Assembly (NCBI RefSeq): GCF_009754905.2
Contig: NZ_CP066775.1
Location: 682,001 to 746,000 of the forward strand
DNA from: Mucilaginibacter ginkgonis
GTDB lineage: Bacteria; Bacteroidota; Bacteroidia; Sphingobacteriales; Sphingobacteriaceae
Length of the DNA: 64,000 nucleotides
Direction: 5' to 3'
How positions within the stretch are numbered: the stretch's first letter is position 1; the number at the start of each line of letters is the position of its first letter. A program made the position numbers and the translations under genes. The notes under the pieces are model-generated. The model did no database searches and was not told the DNA's origin. It saw nothing but the letters and a program-made list of their open reading frames with translations. Positions 24,085-33,270 of the stretch are shown piece by piece.

Positions 24085-24522
24085 ATGAACAAACTGGCAA
24101 GCACTATCATTGGCGGCATTGCAGGCGCGGTGGCGCTCAATGTTATTCACCAGGTAGCGAAACAATTTGACCACGACGCACCGAGGGTAGACCTTGTTGG
24201 CGAAGAAGCGTTATCAAAAGGATTAGAAAGCGTTTGCGTGGAGCCGCCTAAAGGTGATGCCTTATTTGCAGCTACATTAGCGTCAGATCTGGTAAGCAAT
24301 GCCTTTTATTATTCCGCTATCGGCCTGGGCAAAAAGAAGTACCTGTTATATCACGGTGTCGCGCACGGCCTTTGTGCCGGTATTGGCGCCATCACGCTAC
24401 CTAAACCAATGGGCCTTAGTGATGCTCCGGTTACCAAAACCTTAGAAACAAAGGTACTTACCGTTGCATGGTACACTATTGGTGGTATGGTAGCAGCAAA
24501 GGTGATGCAGGCTTTGCGATGA
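24085..24522 (+). CDS. Small membrane-associated protein, function unknown
   Basis: A 145-residue protein with a hydrophobic N terminus (KLASTIIGGIAGAVALNVIH), a middle hydrophobic stretch (YYSAIGLG ... VAHGLCAGIGAITLP) and a C-terminal one (VLTVAWYTIGGMVAAKVMQAL), suggesting three or four membrane segments. Several His residues lie at membrane edges. It is translated right after the acidic protein. I do not recognise the family. Confidence 0.65.
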   Translation: MNKLASTIIGGIAGAVALNVIHQVAKQFDHDAPRVDLVGEEALSKGLESVCVEPPKGDALFAATLASDLVSNAFYYSAIGLGKKKYLLYHGVAHGLCAGIGAITLPKPMGLSDAPVTKTLETKVLTVAWYTIGGMVAAKVMQALR

Positions 24523-24720
24523 CGGTGCGGATTTATACGGCAATGCGTCGTGTAAACTACCCTAAAATGTTTGAACCGCGACACCTGTGTCCACGTTTGC
24601 TATTGATAAACAGGCGTTTATGTAAATTTTGTGGCTGTCTGCTGCATTTTGGAAAAGTATCGGGCTAAACGCCGAGCGCTTGTAGCTGTTGTTATAAGTG
24701 TTCAATAAACACCATTCATA

Positions 24721-26526
24721 ATGTACACACTCGGGATCAACGCTGTATTTCACGATTCGGCGGCATGTTTAATTAAAGACGGAATTTTAATTGCCGCCGC
24801 GGAAGAAGAGCGGTTTACGCATTTTAAGCACGGTAAAAGGCCTGTGCCATTTTCAACCTGGGAGCTGCCTTTTCATGCAATTGACTATTGCCTTAAGATT
24901 GCAGACATTCATATCAACGATGTAGATCACGTGGCGTATTCCTTCGACCCGTACTTACTAATAGGCGAGGAGTATCGCGGCAAGAGCACTATTGAGATCC
25001 CGTTTGAGAGTTTGGCCGGCGGGAAACCGTCGGCATGGTTAAATCCCTGGGATCCGTTGTTTTTGTCTTCCATCGTAAACGCCAGGCAGCAACTCAATGA
25101 TGGTTACCCGCACCATCTGCAAAAAAGATTTATAGGTGCCAACATACAACCCGGTCAATGGCACTACGTTGAACATCATATAGCGCACGCGGCCAGCGCG
25201 TTCAATTGTTCGCCGTTTGATGATGCCGCGGTAATGACGGTTGACGGGCGCGGCGAAGTTGCTACCACTACTTACAATATCGGTAACGGGCAGCAGCTAA
25301 ACCGGATAGGGCAGGTTAATTTGCCGCATTCGCTCGGCTTGCTTTACGAGCAGATCACTACCCATCTGGGCTTTCTGCACTCTTCAGACGAGTACAAGGT
25401 TATGGCGCTTGCATCTTATGGCAATAATGATTTTGTAAAGGATTTCAGGGAGATGATCCAATTGCAGGCAAACGGTCAGTTTACGATCACTGATCAGCGG
25501 CTTGCAGAGCGTTTTGGCCCGCAGCGTTTGCGGCACGAAGAATTCAATGCGCATCACTTTAACATCGCGCATTCGCTGCAGGTAGTCCTGGAGGAAACTT
25601 TACTGGAGTTGACCGCCTGGCTGCGATCAGAAACCGGTGTGGAAAACCTGTGCATGGCAGGAGGTGTAGCCCTTAACTGCGTTGCGAATGCCCGCATCCG
25701 CGATAGTAAGCAGTTTAAAAATGTTTGGGTGCAGCCGGCTTCAGGCGACGATGGTACGGCCCTCGGGGCTGCGCTCTACATCGATGCGCAGCAGCGTAAA
25801 AGCAGCAAGCGCGATTTTGTGATGAACCACGCTTACTGGGGGCCTGAGTACAGCGATAATGAGATAGAGAAATTCATGAAATGGTGCAAGCAGCCATACC
25901 GCCGCCTGGATAACGTGGCCGAAGAGACCGCGGAACTTTTGGCACAGGATAAAATAATTGGCTGGTACCAGGGCCGCATGGAGTTTGGTCCGCGTGCCTT
26001 GGGCGACCGCTCTATCCTGGCATCGCCGATAAGCCCTGAAATGCAGGCGCGCTTAAATGAGGTAAAAGACCGTGAAGATTTTAGACCTGTGGCGCCGGTT
26101 GTGTTAGAAGAAAAAGCTTCTGAGTGGTTTGACGATGCGGAGTTCTCGCCTTTTATGCTTTTTGTAAACAATGTTAAAGCCGATAAGGCAGGCCGTATAC
26201 CCGCGGTAAGGCATACCGACGGCACCGCACGCATTCAAACCGTTAATGCACTGCAAAACAAGCGTTATCACGATTTGCTGCAGGCCTTTTATCGCCGCAC
26301 GGGCGTGCCGGTGCTAATTAATACATCCTTTAATACCCTTGGCAAACCAATAGTTTGCACTCCGCGCGATGCAATAGAGTGTTTTTGGAGTTCGCCATTT
26401 GATGCTTTGATTATCGGATCATTTTTAATTGAAAAGAATGCAGATCAGCGTAGTAATAGCAACCTATCAACGACAGGCCTTGCTGAGAAAGTGCCTGAAG
26501 GCTTTGCAGCAGCAGTTGTTGAATAA
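24721..26526 (+). CDS. NodU/CmcH-family carbamoyltransferase
   Basis: A 601-residue enzyme that transfers a carbamoyl group from carbamoyl phosphate to a hydroxyl of a sugar or secondary metabolite. The N-terminal Kae1/ASKHA-like domain has GINAVFHDSAACLIKDG, EEERFTHFKHG, the metal-site motif HHIAHAASAF, VMTVDGRGE and LCMAGGVALNCVANARI. The C-terminal carbamoyltransferase domain has GRMEFGPRALGDRSILA and VLINTSFNTLGKPIV. The last 28 or so residues after the family's usual end (GSFLIEK) overlap the next gene by 89 bp and look unlike the family. It leads a plus-strand operon with two glycosyltransferases. Confidence 0.9.
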   Translation: MYTLGINAVFHDSAACLIKDGILIAAAEEERFTHFKHGKRPVPFSTWELPFHAIDYCLKIADIHINDVDHVAYSFDPYLLIGEEYRGKSTIEIPFESLAGGKPSAWLNPWDPLFLSSIVNARQQLNDGYPHHLQKRFIGANIQPGQWHYVEHHIAHAASAFNCSPFDDAAVMTVDGRGEVATTTYNIGNGQQLNRIGQVNLPHSLGLLYEQITTHLGFLHSSDEYKVMALASYGNNDFVKDFREMIQLQANGQFTITDQRLAERFGPQRLRHEEFNAHHFNIAHSLQVVLEETLLELTAWLRSETGVENLCMAGGVALNCVANARIRDSKQFKNVWVQPASGDDGTALGAALYIDAQQRKSSKRDFVMNHAYWGPEYSDNEIEKFMKWCKQPYRRLDNVAEETAELLAQDKIIGWYQGRMEFGPRALGDRSILASPISPEMQARLNEVKDREDFRPVAPVVLEEKASEWFDDAEFSPFMLFVNNVKADKAGRIPAVRHTDGTARIQTVNALQNKRYHDLLQAFYRRTGVPVLINTSFNTLGKPIVCTPRDAIECFWSSPFDALIIGSFLIEKNADQRSNSNLSTTGLAEKVPEGFAAAVVE

Positions 26527-27397
26527 GGATTGCTTTGAGGTTATTGTTGTAAGTGACGGCCCCGACGAAATTAGCGCCGACGTTGTAGTTGAATTCGAAG
26601 ACGGCAATCGCTTCAGGTATTTATCTTTAGCCGAGAAGCGCGGGCCTGCCGCCGCCCGCAATTTTGGTTGGTTAAACGCCAGGGCACCGCTGATCGCGTT
26701 TACCGATGATGATACCCTGCCTAACGAAAATTGGCTGAATCACTTGCTTGGAAGGGCAGATGTGTCAAAGCCACAAGCATTCACAGGCCGGGTAATAGTG
26801 CCTCGGTTTGAAAGGCCTACAGATTATGAATTAAATACTGCAGGCTTAGAAACTGCAGACTTTGTGACGGCTAATTGCGCTTGTACAAAAGCTGCGCTAA
26901 TAGCCTGCGGCGGTTTTGACGAAAGGTTTAGCATGGCCTGGCGGGAGGATAGCGACCTTGAGTTTAAATTACTGCAGCAAAATATTCCCATTACTAAGGT
27001 CGACAATGCCATTGTCGTACATCCCGTAAGAGCTGCCAAATGGGGCACAAGTATAGACGAGCAGAAGAAAACACTTTTTAATGCTTTACTTTATAAGAAA
27101 TTCCCTAAGATCTATCGGGAAAGGATACAACCAAAGCCGCCATATTTATATTACGGCATCCTGATAGCATTGGTGACTTTTCTTACGGGATGGGTAATAG
27201 GTATGCCACGTACAGAAATTTTTGGTGGTATAATATGGTTATTGCTTACCACATTTTTAGTAGTTAAACGTTTAAAGCAAACAAGTTTAAAACCGGCGCA
27301 TATTTTAGAAATGGTTTATACCTCTATGCTGATCCCCCATTTGTCGCTGTACTGGCAATGGTATGGCGCTATTAAATACCGTACGATATTACCATGA
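26438..27397 (+). CDS. Family 2 glycosyltransferase with C-terminal membrane helices
   Basis: A 319-residue GT-A fold glycosyltransferase. ISVVIATYQRQALLRKCLKAL begins the nucleotide-binding domain, with PAAARNFGW and AFTDDDTLP (the DxD-type metal site). The acceptor region FDERFSMAWREDSDLEFKLLQ follows. Two hydrophobic segments near residues 240-280 (YYGILIALVTFLTGWVIG, IIWLLLTTFLVV) anchor it to the inner membrane. Its ATG lies inside the carbamoyltransferase gene, so translation is probably coupled. It overlaps the next gene by 4 bp (ATGA). Confidence 0.9.
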   Translation: MQISVVIATYQRQALLRKCLKALQQQLLNKDCFEVIVVSDGPDEISADVVVEFEDGNRFRYLSLAEKRGPAAARNFGWLNARAPLIAFTDDDTLPNENWLNHLLGRADVSKPQAFTGRVIVPRFERPTDYELNTAGLETADFVTANCACTKAALIACGGFDERFSMAWREDSDLEFKLLQQNIPITKVDNAIVVHPVRAAKWGTSIDEQKKTLFNALLYKKFPKIYRERIQPKPPYLYYGILIALVTFLTGWVIGMPRTEIFGGIIWLLLTTFLVVKRLKQTSLKPAHILEMVYTSMLIPHLSLYWQWYGAIKYRTILP

Positions 27398-28386
27398 TTT
27401 TAAGCACTAAAGAAGTTCAAAAGATCGGCATCTTCCGCGCCTTACAATTAGGCGATATGCTGTGCGCGATTCCGGCCGTACGCGCCCTTAGGCGTGCCTA
27501 CCCGCAGTCGCGGATATATCTCATCGGGTTACCGTGGGCAAAAACTTTTACCGAAAGATTTAACGAATATTTCGACGGCTTTATCAGTTTTCCCGGCTAT
27601 CCGGGTTTGCCCGAGCAAGGCTTTGACCCGGCTGCCTTTCACCTTTTTGCAGGCGAAATGCTGAGCGAAAAGTTCGATCTCTTACTTCAGATGCAGGGCA
27701 ACGGATCGCTGGTTAATCCCATGCTCGAACAATTTAGCGCTAAGTTTTTATCGGGATTCAAAACCGAAGGGCATTACGCCCCTGATAATGGGCTGTTCAT
27801 AGATTACCCGGATGAAGGTTCTGAAATTGAGCGCCATTTACATTTGATGGAATATTTGGGTATTGAAACACAAGGCATCGATTTGGAATTTCCTTTGTCC
27901 GGATCTGATATAGCAGAGGTAGAGAAACTGAATTTGCCGATAGAGCCGCAAAAGTATGTGTGCATACATCCGGGATCGCGCGGTAGCTGGCGCCAATGGC
28001 CAACGGCATATTTTGCCGCCTTGGGCGATTTCTGTGCAGACCAGGGTTACAGGATTGTAATTACAGGTACACGCGATGAAATAGAAATTACGGAAAAAGT
28101 TGCCGGCCAAATGAAAAGCGAGCCCATCAACACAGCAGGCACAACATCACTTGGCGCTGTGGCTGCTTTGATTAAAGATGCAGCGGCACTAATATCTAAT
28201 TGTACCGGCGTGTCGCATATAGCGGCGGCCTTTAAAACGCCAAGTGTTGTGATCAGTATGGATGGCGAACCCCAGCGTTGGGGGCCTTTAGATCATTACA
28301 CGCACCGGACGGTTAATTGGCTTCAGCATCCCGATTTTCACTTGGTGTTCCGTGAGACAGTTGATCTGCTTCAGCAGGTAGTTTAA
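27394..28386 (+). CDS. Family 9 glycosyltransferase (heptosyltransferase-like)
   Basis: A 330-residue GT-B fold protein of the ADP-heptose:LPS heptosyltransferase type. Typical features are IGIFRALQLGDMLCAIPAVRALRRAYP, CIHPGSRGSWRQWP, RIVITGTRDEIE and a nucleotide-sugar site ALISNCTGVSHIAAAF. It transfers heptose or a related sugar to a lipid or glycan acceptor on the cytoplasmic side. Third gene of the operon. Its 3' end overlaps the convergent GT9 gene by 74 bp. Confidence 0.9.
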   Translation: MILSTKEVQKIGIFRALQLGDMLCAIPAVRALRRAYPQSRIYLIGLPWAKTFTERFNEYFDGFISFPGYPGLPEQGFDPAAFHLFAGEMLSEKFDLLLQMQGNGSLVNPMLEQFSAKFLSGFKTEGHYAPDNGLFIDYPDEGSEIERHLHLMEYLGIETQGIDLEFPLSGSDIAEVEKLNLPIEPQKYVCIHPGSRGSWRQWPTAYFAALGDFCADQGYRIVITGTRDEIEITEKVAGQMKSEPINTAGTTSLGAVAALIKDAAALISNCTGVSHIAAAFKTPSVVISMDGEPQRWGPLDHYTHRTVNWLQHPDFHLVFRETVDLLQQVV

Positions 28387-29446
28387 GTAGCTGTGTTACG
28401 GCATCTGCGATCTCAGCAGCCGATGGCATTTTTGCCGGCTGTGCATACACCGTGTTGTCAACATATCTGATGACCTTGTTCCTGCTTTTTAAAGCCGGGT
28501 CGACAGGGAATTCTATCACAGTATAAGGACTTTGCCAGGGCGTATGCTGCGGATTGGTTTGTGCATACAGAACAACCACAGGAGTGCTTACTGCCGCCGC
28601 GATGTGTACTACGCCTGTATTTACCGACAACAGTACAGGTGCGTGATCGATCAGGGTAATCAACTGGCTGATGGGGAAGAGGCCCGCACCGTTGAAACAG
28701 TTTTCGCCAATCCCTGATGCCAGTCTGCTTGTTAAAGCCTTTTCACTTTGCGTTCCGGTTAACAGCAATTGATAACCCAATGATGTAAGACGCTTTCCTG
28801 TCCCGATCCAAATGTCCTCAGGTAAACGTCGTTTTGATTCACTTACACTGGCGTGCAGCATTAGCCAGGGACGACCTGTATTCAAGCCTATAGCGCTCAA
28901 TTTGGTTTCTATTTCTGGCCAAAGTAAGTCATCTACTTCTAACGCAAGATTGGTATCATCAATTCTCTCACAGACATGGCTAACCAAGTGCAGATCGCGC
29001 GCTACCTGGTGACGAATAAGTTGATACGGCTCTTCTTCCGGTACCCAGTCAGAGATCAGTCCGTACGGGTTTTCGCGGCAGTAGCCTAACACCCGTTTTA
29101 TACCTGCATGGTAAGCTATCATAGCCGAAGGAAGCGGATTTTGGCTGTATACCGTAAACATCACCGCGGCGTCGAAGTTCCGCTCTTTTAATTCAGCAAC
29201 TAAAGCTGCTAAATCATCAGCACCTGTCTCTTTTTCGGTTTTAACCCAGGGCACATCAAAGATGATCACATCGTCTATCTCGGGCATAAAATCGGCAATC
29301 GCTTTCGCCATCGACGAGGTAAGCACCGTAACACGGGCGTTGAGTCGCTGTTTTAGTTGGCGAAGTGCCGGCCCGCTCATAATCAGGTCGCCCATGTTAT
29401 CCGGCCTGATGACCAGAATATTTTTTACACCGCTCCAATCAAACAT
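28313..29446 (-). CDS. Family 9 glycosyltransferase (heptosyltransferase-like), second
   Basis: A 377-residue GT9 protein with ILVIRPDNMGDLIMSGPALRQLKQ, WLMLHASVSESKRRLPEDIW, YQLLLTGTQSEKAL, and VLLSVNTGVVHIAAAVSTPVVVLYAQTNP. It is a paralog of the plus-strand GT9 with its own specificity. The final 30 or so residues (after LLKLPAE) are polar, unlike the family core, and are encoded in the overlap with the other gene. It is the last gene of the minus-strand operon and overlaps the GmhB-like gene by 8 bp. Confidence 0.9.
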   Translation of the reverse strand: MFDWSGVKNILVIRPDNMGDLIMSGPALRQLKQRLNARVTVLTSSMAKAIADFMPEIDDVIIFDVPWVKTEKETGADDLAALVAELKERNFDAAVMFTVYSQNPLPSAMIAYHAGIKRVLGYCRENPYGLISDWVPEEEPYQLIRHQVARDLHLVSHVCERIDDTNLALEVDDLLWPEIETKLSAIGLNTGRPWLMLHASVSESKRRLPEDIWIGTGKRLTSLGYQLLLTGTQSEKALTSRLASGIGENCFNGAGLFPISQLITLIDHAPVLLSVNTGVVHIAAAVSTPVVVLYAQTNPQHTPWQSPYTVIEFPVDPALKSRNKVIRYVDNTVYAQPAKMPSAAEIADAVTQLLKLPAEADQLSHGTPSENRDAEAN

Positions 29447-29996
29447 ATTGCTCTATAAAGCCGGCCGCCTGGTTTATTGTTTTGCAAGTGTACGTTGGCA
29501 CGCGATACGGCCCGGCAATCCACTCCGTTTCATTGCCATTATCTATTAAAACAGTTTTGCATCCTGCACGGTTGCCGGCTTCTACATCATTTAAAATGTC
29601 GCCTATCATCCAGCTTTTGGTGAGGTCTATGTCGTGTTCCGCGGCAGCTTGTAATAACATGCCCGGCTGTGGTTTGCGGCAATCGCATTGTATACTAAAA
29701 CCTTCTACAGTGCCTTCGGGGTGATGTGGACAGAAATAAAAAGCGGTCAATTCCAAATCCTGTTCTTTGAAAAGATCACGTATTTTTCTTATCACGGGTT
29801 GAAAATCTTCAACTGAGAAATAGCCGCGTGCAATGCCCGATTGATTTGACACAACTATAAGTTTATAGCCATTTGCAGAAAGTGTTTGCAGGCCTTCTAT
29901 TGTCTCTACGTTCAAAGTGATTTGCGCAGGGTCCACATTGTATGGGATATCGGGTATTAGCGTGCCATCCTTATCTAAAAAAAGTGCCTTATTCAT
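29439..29996 (-). CDS. HAD phosphatase, GmhB/HisB-N type
   Basis: A 185-residue HAD-IIIA phosphatase. The catalytic motif is FLDKDGTLIPD, motif II VVSNQSG, and motif IV MIGDILNDVEAGNRAG. A zinc-binding loop with Cys-His-His and Cys-x-Cys (FYFCPHHPEGT ... QCDCRKP) is diagnostic of D-glycero-D-manno-heptose 1,7-bisphosphate 7-phosphatases and the HisB N-terminal domain. Next to two heptosyltransferase-like genes, a role in nucleotide-heptose supply is the best guess. Other heptose genes (gmhA, hldE) are not in the window. Confidence 0.88.
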   Translation of the reverse strand: MNKALFLDKDGTLIPDIPYNVDPAQITLNVETIEGLQTLSANGYKLIVVSNQSGIARGYFSVEDFQPVIRKIRDLFKEQDLELTAFYFCPHHPEGTVEGFSIQCDCRKPQPGMLLQAAAEHDIDLTKSWMIGDILNDVEAGNRAGCKTVLIDNGNETEWIAGPYRVPTYTCKTINQAAGFIEQYV

Positions 29997-31289
29997 TTAC
30001 GCGGCAGCCGTGTCTTTAAGATCTGTTTCGGCAACATTATTTCCCGCCGCCAACAAAACAGATCTGTAAACATCATGCATTAATGAAGCAACCTTTTTCC
30101 AGGTGAAATGTGTTTTCACGTGCGCTAAAGCATTTGTCCCTAACTGTTCGAGCAAGACGTCGCTAGTTATGAGTTCGTTAATCTTTTGTGAAAGCTTTGC
30201 AGGATCTTTAGGCGGTACCAGCGCGCCTGTTACGCCGTCGGCAACAGAATATTTAATTCCTCCTACGTTTGCCCCGATAACCGGCGTACCGCAAGCCATA
30301 GCTTCTAAAGGAGTAATGCCAAAAGGCTCATACCAGGGCGTTGTGATAAAAATATCCGCGGCCGCGTAATAATATTTTAAGTCTTTGCGGGTTTTCTTTC
30401 CTGCAAAAATCACTTCGTCGGCTACGCCTAAAGACTTAGCCAGGTTCAGCAACCTTGCGTATTCCGGGCAATTGGATGATGACATATCATCCTGGTCTCC
30501 GCCAACAATAACCAATTTGATTTTTTCCGCCGACCCTTGATTAGACAATGCTACGGCCTGGATTACGTTATCAATGCCCTTGCGCTCTACCATGCGGCCC
30601 AATTGCAATATGATTTTATCTTCGGGCTTGATATTGAGCATTTTGCGGGCCAGTGCTTTATTTACAGGGTAAAATTCTGTATGGCTGTATCCGCATGGCG
30701 CAACTGCAATCTTCTCCTCTTCGGCGCTACAGTGGTTCATCAGATCTTCTTTGTCTTGCGGGCATTCTGCAATGATCATGTCCGCTTCGCGGCATAGCAT
30801 TTTCTCGATTGCCAGCCGTTCAACCGGAAACTTGTCCTGATCTTTTTGATGCAGCTTGCGAATGTGGCCCAAAGCATGGAATGTGATCACGAATGGAATG
30901 CCTAAAGCGTTTTTTAAACCCGATGCCACCAGCCCCGACATAAAGAAATTGGCATGGCAAAGATCATATTGTAAACCCTCGTTTAGTATGAACTGCTGCA
31001 TGTTATCTCTAAAGTCGTCCATGTATTGCAGAATGTTTTCCTTAGCGATAACAGCCGCAGGCCCTGCCTTAACGTGTATTACTCTTACATGCGGCAGCCA
31101 ATCCACAACCTCGGCATTTTGAGCGCTTTCTTTACGCGTGTAAACATCAATGTAATGGCCTTGCTCGGCAAGTTCTTTAGCCAATTGAGCCACATAAACG
31201 TTTTGGCCGCCGGTATCTACACCGCCAAGGTCTGCTAACGGCGAAGCATGTTCACTTATTAAAGCAATTCTTATCGGGTTATTTTTCAT
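29997..31289 (-). CDS. Family 4 glycosyltransferase (sucrose-phosphate synthase-like)
   Basis: A 430-residue retaining GT-B enzyme. The N terminus ASPLADLGGVDTGGQNVYVAQLAKEL resembles sucrose/sucrose-phosphate synthases and MshA. The C-terminal domain has ILQLGRMVERKGIDNVIQA, and the UDP-sugar site EPFGITPLEAMACGTPVIG with the two glutamates of the E-x7-E motif. It would transfer a hexose (or HexNAc) from an NDP-sugar. The gene abuts the phosphatase gene with no gap and starts 6 bp after the upstream glycosyltransferase. The acceptor is unknown. Confidence 0.9.
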   Translation of the reverse strand: MKNNPIRIALISEHASPLADLGGVDTGGQNVYVAQLAKELAEQGHYIDVYTRKESAQNAEVVDWLPHVRVIHVKAGPAAVIAKENILQYMDDFRDNMQQFILNEGLQYDLCHANFFMSGLVASGLKNALGIPFVITFHALGHIRKLHQKDQDKFPVERLAIEKMLCREADMIIAECPQDKEDLMNHCSAEEEKIAVAPCGYSHTEFYPVNKALARKMLNIKPEDKIILQLGRMVERKGIDNVIQAVALSNQGSAEKIKLVIVGGDQDDMSSSNCPEYARLLNLAKSLGVADEVIFAGKKTRKDLKYYYAAADIFITTPWYEPFGITPLEAMACGTPVIGANVGGIKYSVADGVTGALVPPKDPAKLSQKINELITSDVLLEQLGTNALAHVKTHFTWKKVASLMHDVYRSVLLAAGNNVAETDLKDTAAA

Positions 31290-31295
31290 GATATT

Positions 31296-32279
31296 CTATG
31301 CTAAAGCGATTGCACCGTTGTTAACTGTCCTGGTCACTTTTTCGAACAGATGTTCCCAGTCTTTTGTAAATCGCTGTATATTAAACCTTTCTAAGGCAGT
31401 CTGTCGCCCGCGCTCACCAATGGTCCTTGCCAGTTCCGGGTCGGCAATTAATTCCTGCATTTTTCCAATCAGGTAATCCACGTTGGTATGAATAAACCCG
31501 TTGTTCTCGTTAGTGATCACTGCGGAGAGCTCTGTCGTGGCCAGCCCTACAACAGGGATACCGGCCATCATCGCTTCACAAATGGCCAGCCCAAGACTGG
31601 TATATCTTATTGGGTTGAAAAAGAAACGGTATGCAGCCCTAAACTCGGGCAGTTGCGGGTGCAGTACTTCGCCAAGTCCCCATTCTCCGGTTCCCATGCC
31701 TACCAGGTCTAGCGGTACTTGCTTAGCAACGGTTTTAAAAATATCGAAGCCTAATAACCTGCCACGGCTCGGGAGATTATTGATCACCACAATGCCCCTT
31801 TCTGTATCGCCCCTATAAAGCGACCCCGGGTCTGTAACGCCGTGTTCTATGACGGTAGTAGGTGTTTCGCCGCAATCCCACATCAAATTGTTGAAATGTG
31901 TTACATGGACAAGGGTAACATCCGGGTCATTTACAACATGTCGGGTATCAGTAGGGTGTTGTCTTGGCGGATCGTGTTCCAGGTAGATCTTTGGCAATTG
32001 GCGTTGTTGTGCAGACAATATCTCATACTGGTCTGCCAGATAGTTCTGATTAGTTTGGAACAGGATGCAATCAAACTCTTGATCTTTTACATTTTCGGCA
32101 TCTATCTCGATAACGTTGTCGCCGAAAGGAAATGTCTCGCCGCGGCCGTAGTACCCTTCGTCATTTTGAGAACGCGTTGGGATATAAATTTCATAGTTGC
32201 CTTGCGAAAGATAAAACAGGTAACTGCCGTGGATGTGCCAGGTGAATATTCTCATTGGTACTGTAAGCGCTTCTGACAT
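31296..32279 (-). CDS. Glycosyltransferase, GT-B type
   Basis: A 327-residue protein beginning MSEALTVPMRIFTWHIHGSY; a second Met (residue 9) is an equally likely start. The C-terminal half has the GT4-like pattern FFNPIRYTSLGLAICEAMMAGIPVVGLATTE with E-x7-E-like spacing, then GRQTALERFNIQRF. The N-terminal half (FYLSQGNYEIYIP, GETFPFGDNVIE) is typical of glycosyltransferases found next to carbamoyltransferases in similar loci. It is the first gene of the minus-strand operon and is divergent from the response regulator. Confidence 0.82.
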   Translation of the reverse strand: MSEALTVPMRIFTWHIHGSYLFYLSQGNYEIYIPTRSQNDEGYYGRGETFPFGDNVIEIDAENVKDQEFDCILFQTNQNYLADQYEILSAQQRQLPKIYLEHDPPRQHPTDTRHVVNDPDVTLVHVTHFNNLMWDCGETPTTVIEHGVTDPGSLYRGDTERGIVVINNLPSRGRLLGFDIFKTVAKQVPLDLVGMGTGEWGLGEVLHPQLPEFRAAYRFFFNPIRYTSLGLAICEAMMAGIPVVGLATTELSAVITNENNGFIHTNVDYLIGKMQELIADPELARTIGERGRQTALERFNIQRFTKDWEHLFEKVTRTVNNGAIALA

Positions 32280-32517
32280 TAGAAACGGTGAAATGACAAC
32301 GTGACAGAAGCGAATGCGGTTTGCCTGGAGACTACGTAATGGAGTAGTGTAAATTACGCGATGTGTTATTGCAATGAGATTGTTACCTCTAACAGGTGTA
32401 GTTATTACACCATTTTTAAAACATTAAGAAAGAAATTTTATTAATTAGAACGTAAGTTCCGACCAGTTCCGTCGCCACGAATGCGGTATTGCAACTAATA
32501 CAGATAATCTGATATTT
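32280..32517. other. Divergent promoter region
   Basis: 238 bp between the glycosyltransferase operon and the response-regulator gene. It includes a CGTAAT...ATTACG inverted pair (near 32335-32360). No clear TAnnTTTG box was found for either gene. The regulator could act here. Confidence 0.4.
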
Positions 32518-33186
32518 ATGATCACGGTGATGATTGCAGACGGTAACGAAGCTACCGTAAATGCCATAAGCGGGATGCTGGGTTACTCGCGGGAAGTGGA
32601 GATTTTGGGTACCGCGAACGACGGCGCCAAAGCACTGGACCTGATCAGTAACGGTTTAACCCCCGACATTTTACTTACAGATGTGCATTTAGCCGGTATG
32701 AACGGCTTGGCTCTAGCTAAACGACTCCATCAAGATTTCCCTTTTATTAAGACCATGGTATTTACTCAGGAAGAACAAGAGCATTATATGGCCGATGCGT
32801 TCAGGTCTGGCGTTAAAAGTTACATCAGCAAAAATGTATCGCGCGAGGAACTACTGTTCGCCATAAGGCAGGTCCACAATGGTCAAAATTATATCTGCAC
32901 ACGCCTGGCATCAAAGCTCACCGAATTATTTTTAAGAGGTACACCTACAGATGAAGCCAATACCTCTAACATGATAGACTTTTCGCCGAGGGAATTGGAG
33001 GTGCTGCAGCTAATTGCTGATGGCGCGACAAACAATAAAATAGGAGAGAAGCTATTTATCAGCCGCCGGACAGTCGAAGGGCACAGGCAGGCAATGATCA
33101 ATAAAACAGGCGTGAAAAACACGCCCGAACTAATCAAATACGCAATGCGATACCAATTGCTGAGAGCAATGGTGTCTGGCAATTAA
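32518..33186 (+). CDS. NarL/LuxR-type response regulator
   Basis: A 222-residue response regulator. The receiver domain (1-120) has phospho-acceptor D55 (LLTDVHLAGMNG) and the conserved Lys (GVKSYISKN); the acidic pair is only partly kept (IADGNE instead of the usual DD/DE). The LuxR-type HTH at about 150-215 reads FSPRELEVLQLIADGATNNKIGEKLFISRRTVEGH. No histidine kinase lies in the window, so it is an orphan. Its divergent position beside the glycosyltransferase operon suggests control of that locus. Confidence 0.9.
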   Translation: MITVMIADGNEATVNAISGMLGYSREVEILGTANDGAKALDLISNGLTPDILLTDVHLAGMNGLALAKRLHQDFPFIKTMVFTQEEQEHYMADAFRSGVKSYISKNVSREELLFAIRQVHNGQNYICTRLASKLTELFLRGTPTDEANTSNMIDFSPRELEVLQLIADGATNNKIGEKLFISRRTVEGHRQAMINKTGVKNTPELIKYAMRYQLLRAMVSGN

Positions 33187-33270
33187 TTACACCGTTAATC
33201 TGCATTATTACCATTGTAAAGCGATCTGCTTAAGATCTTTCACTACAGATTTTAATACCCATATTAGGGC

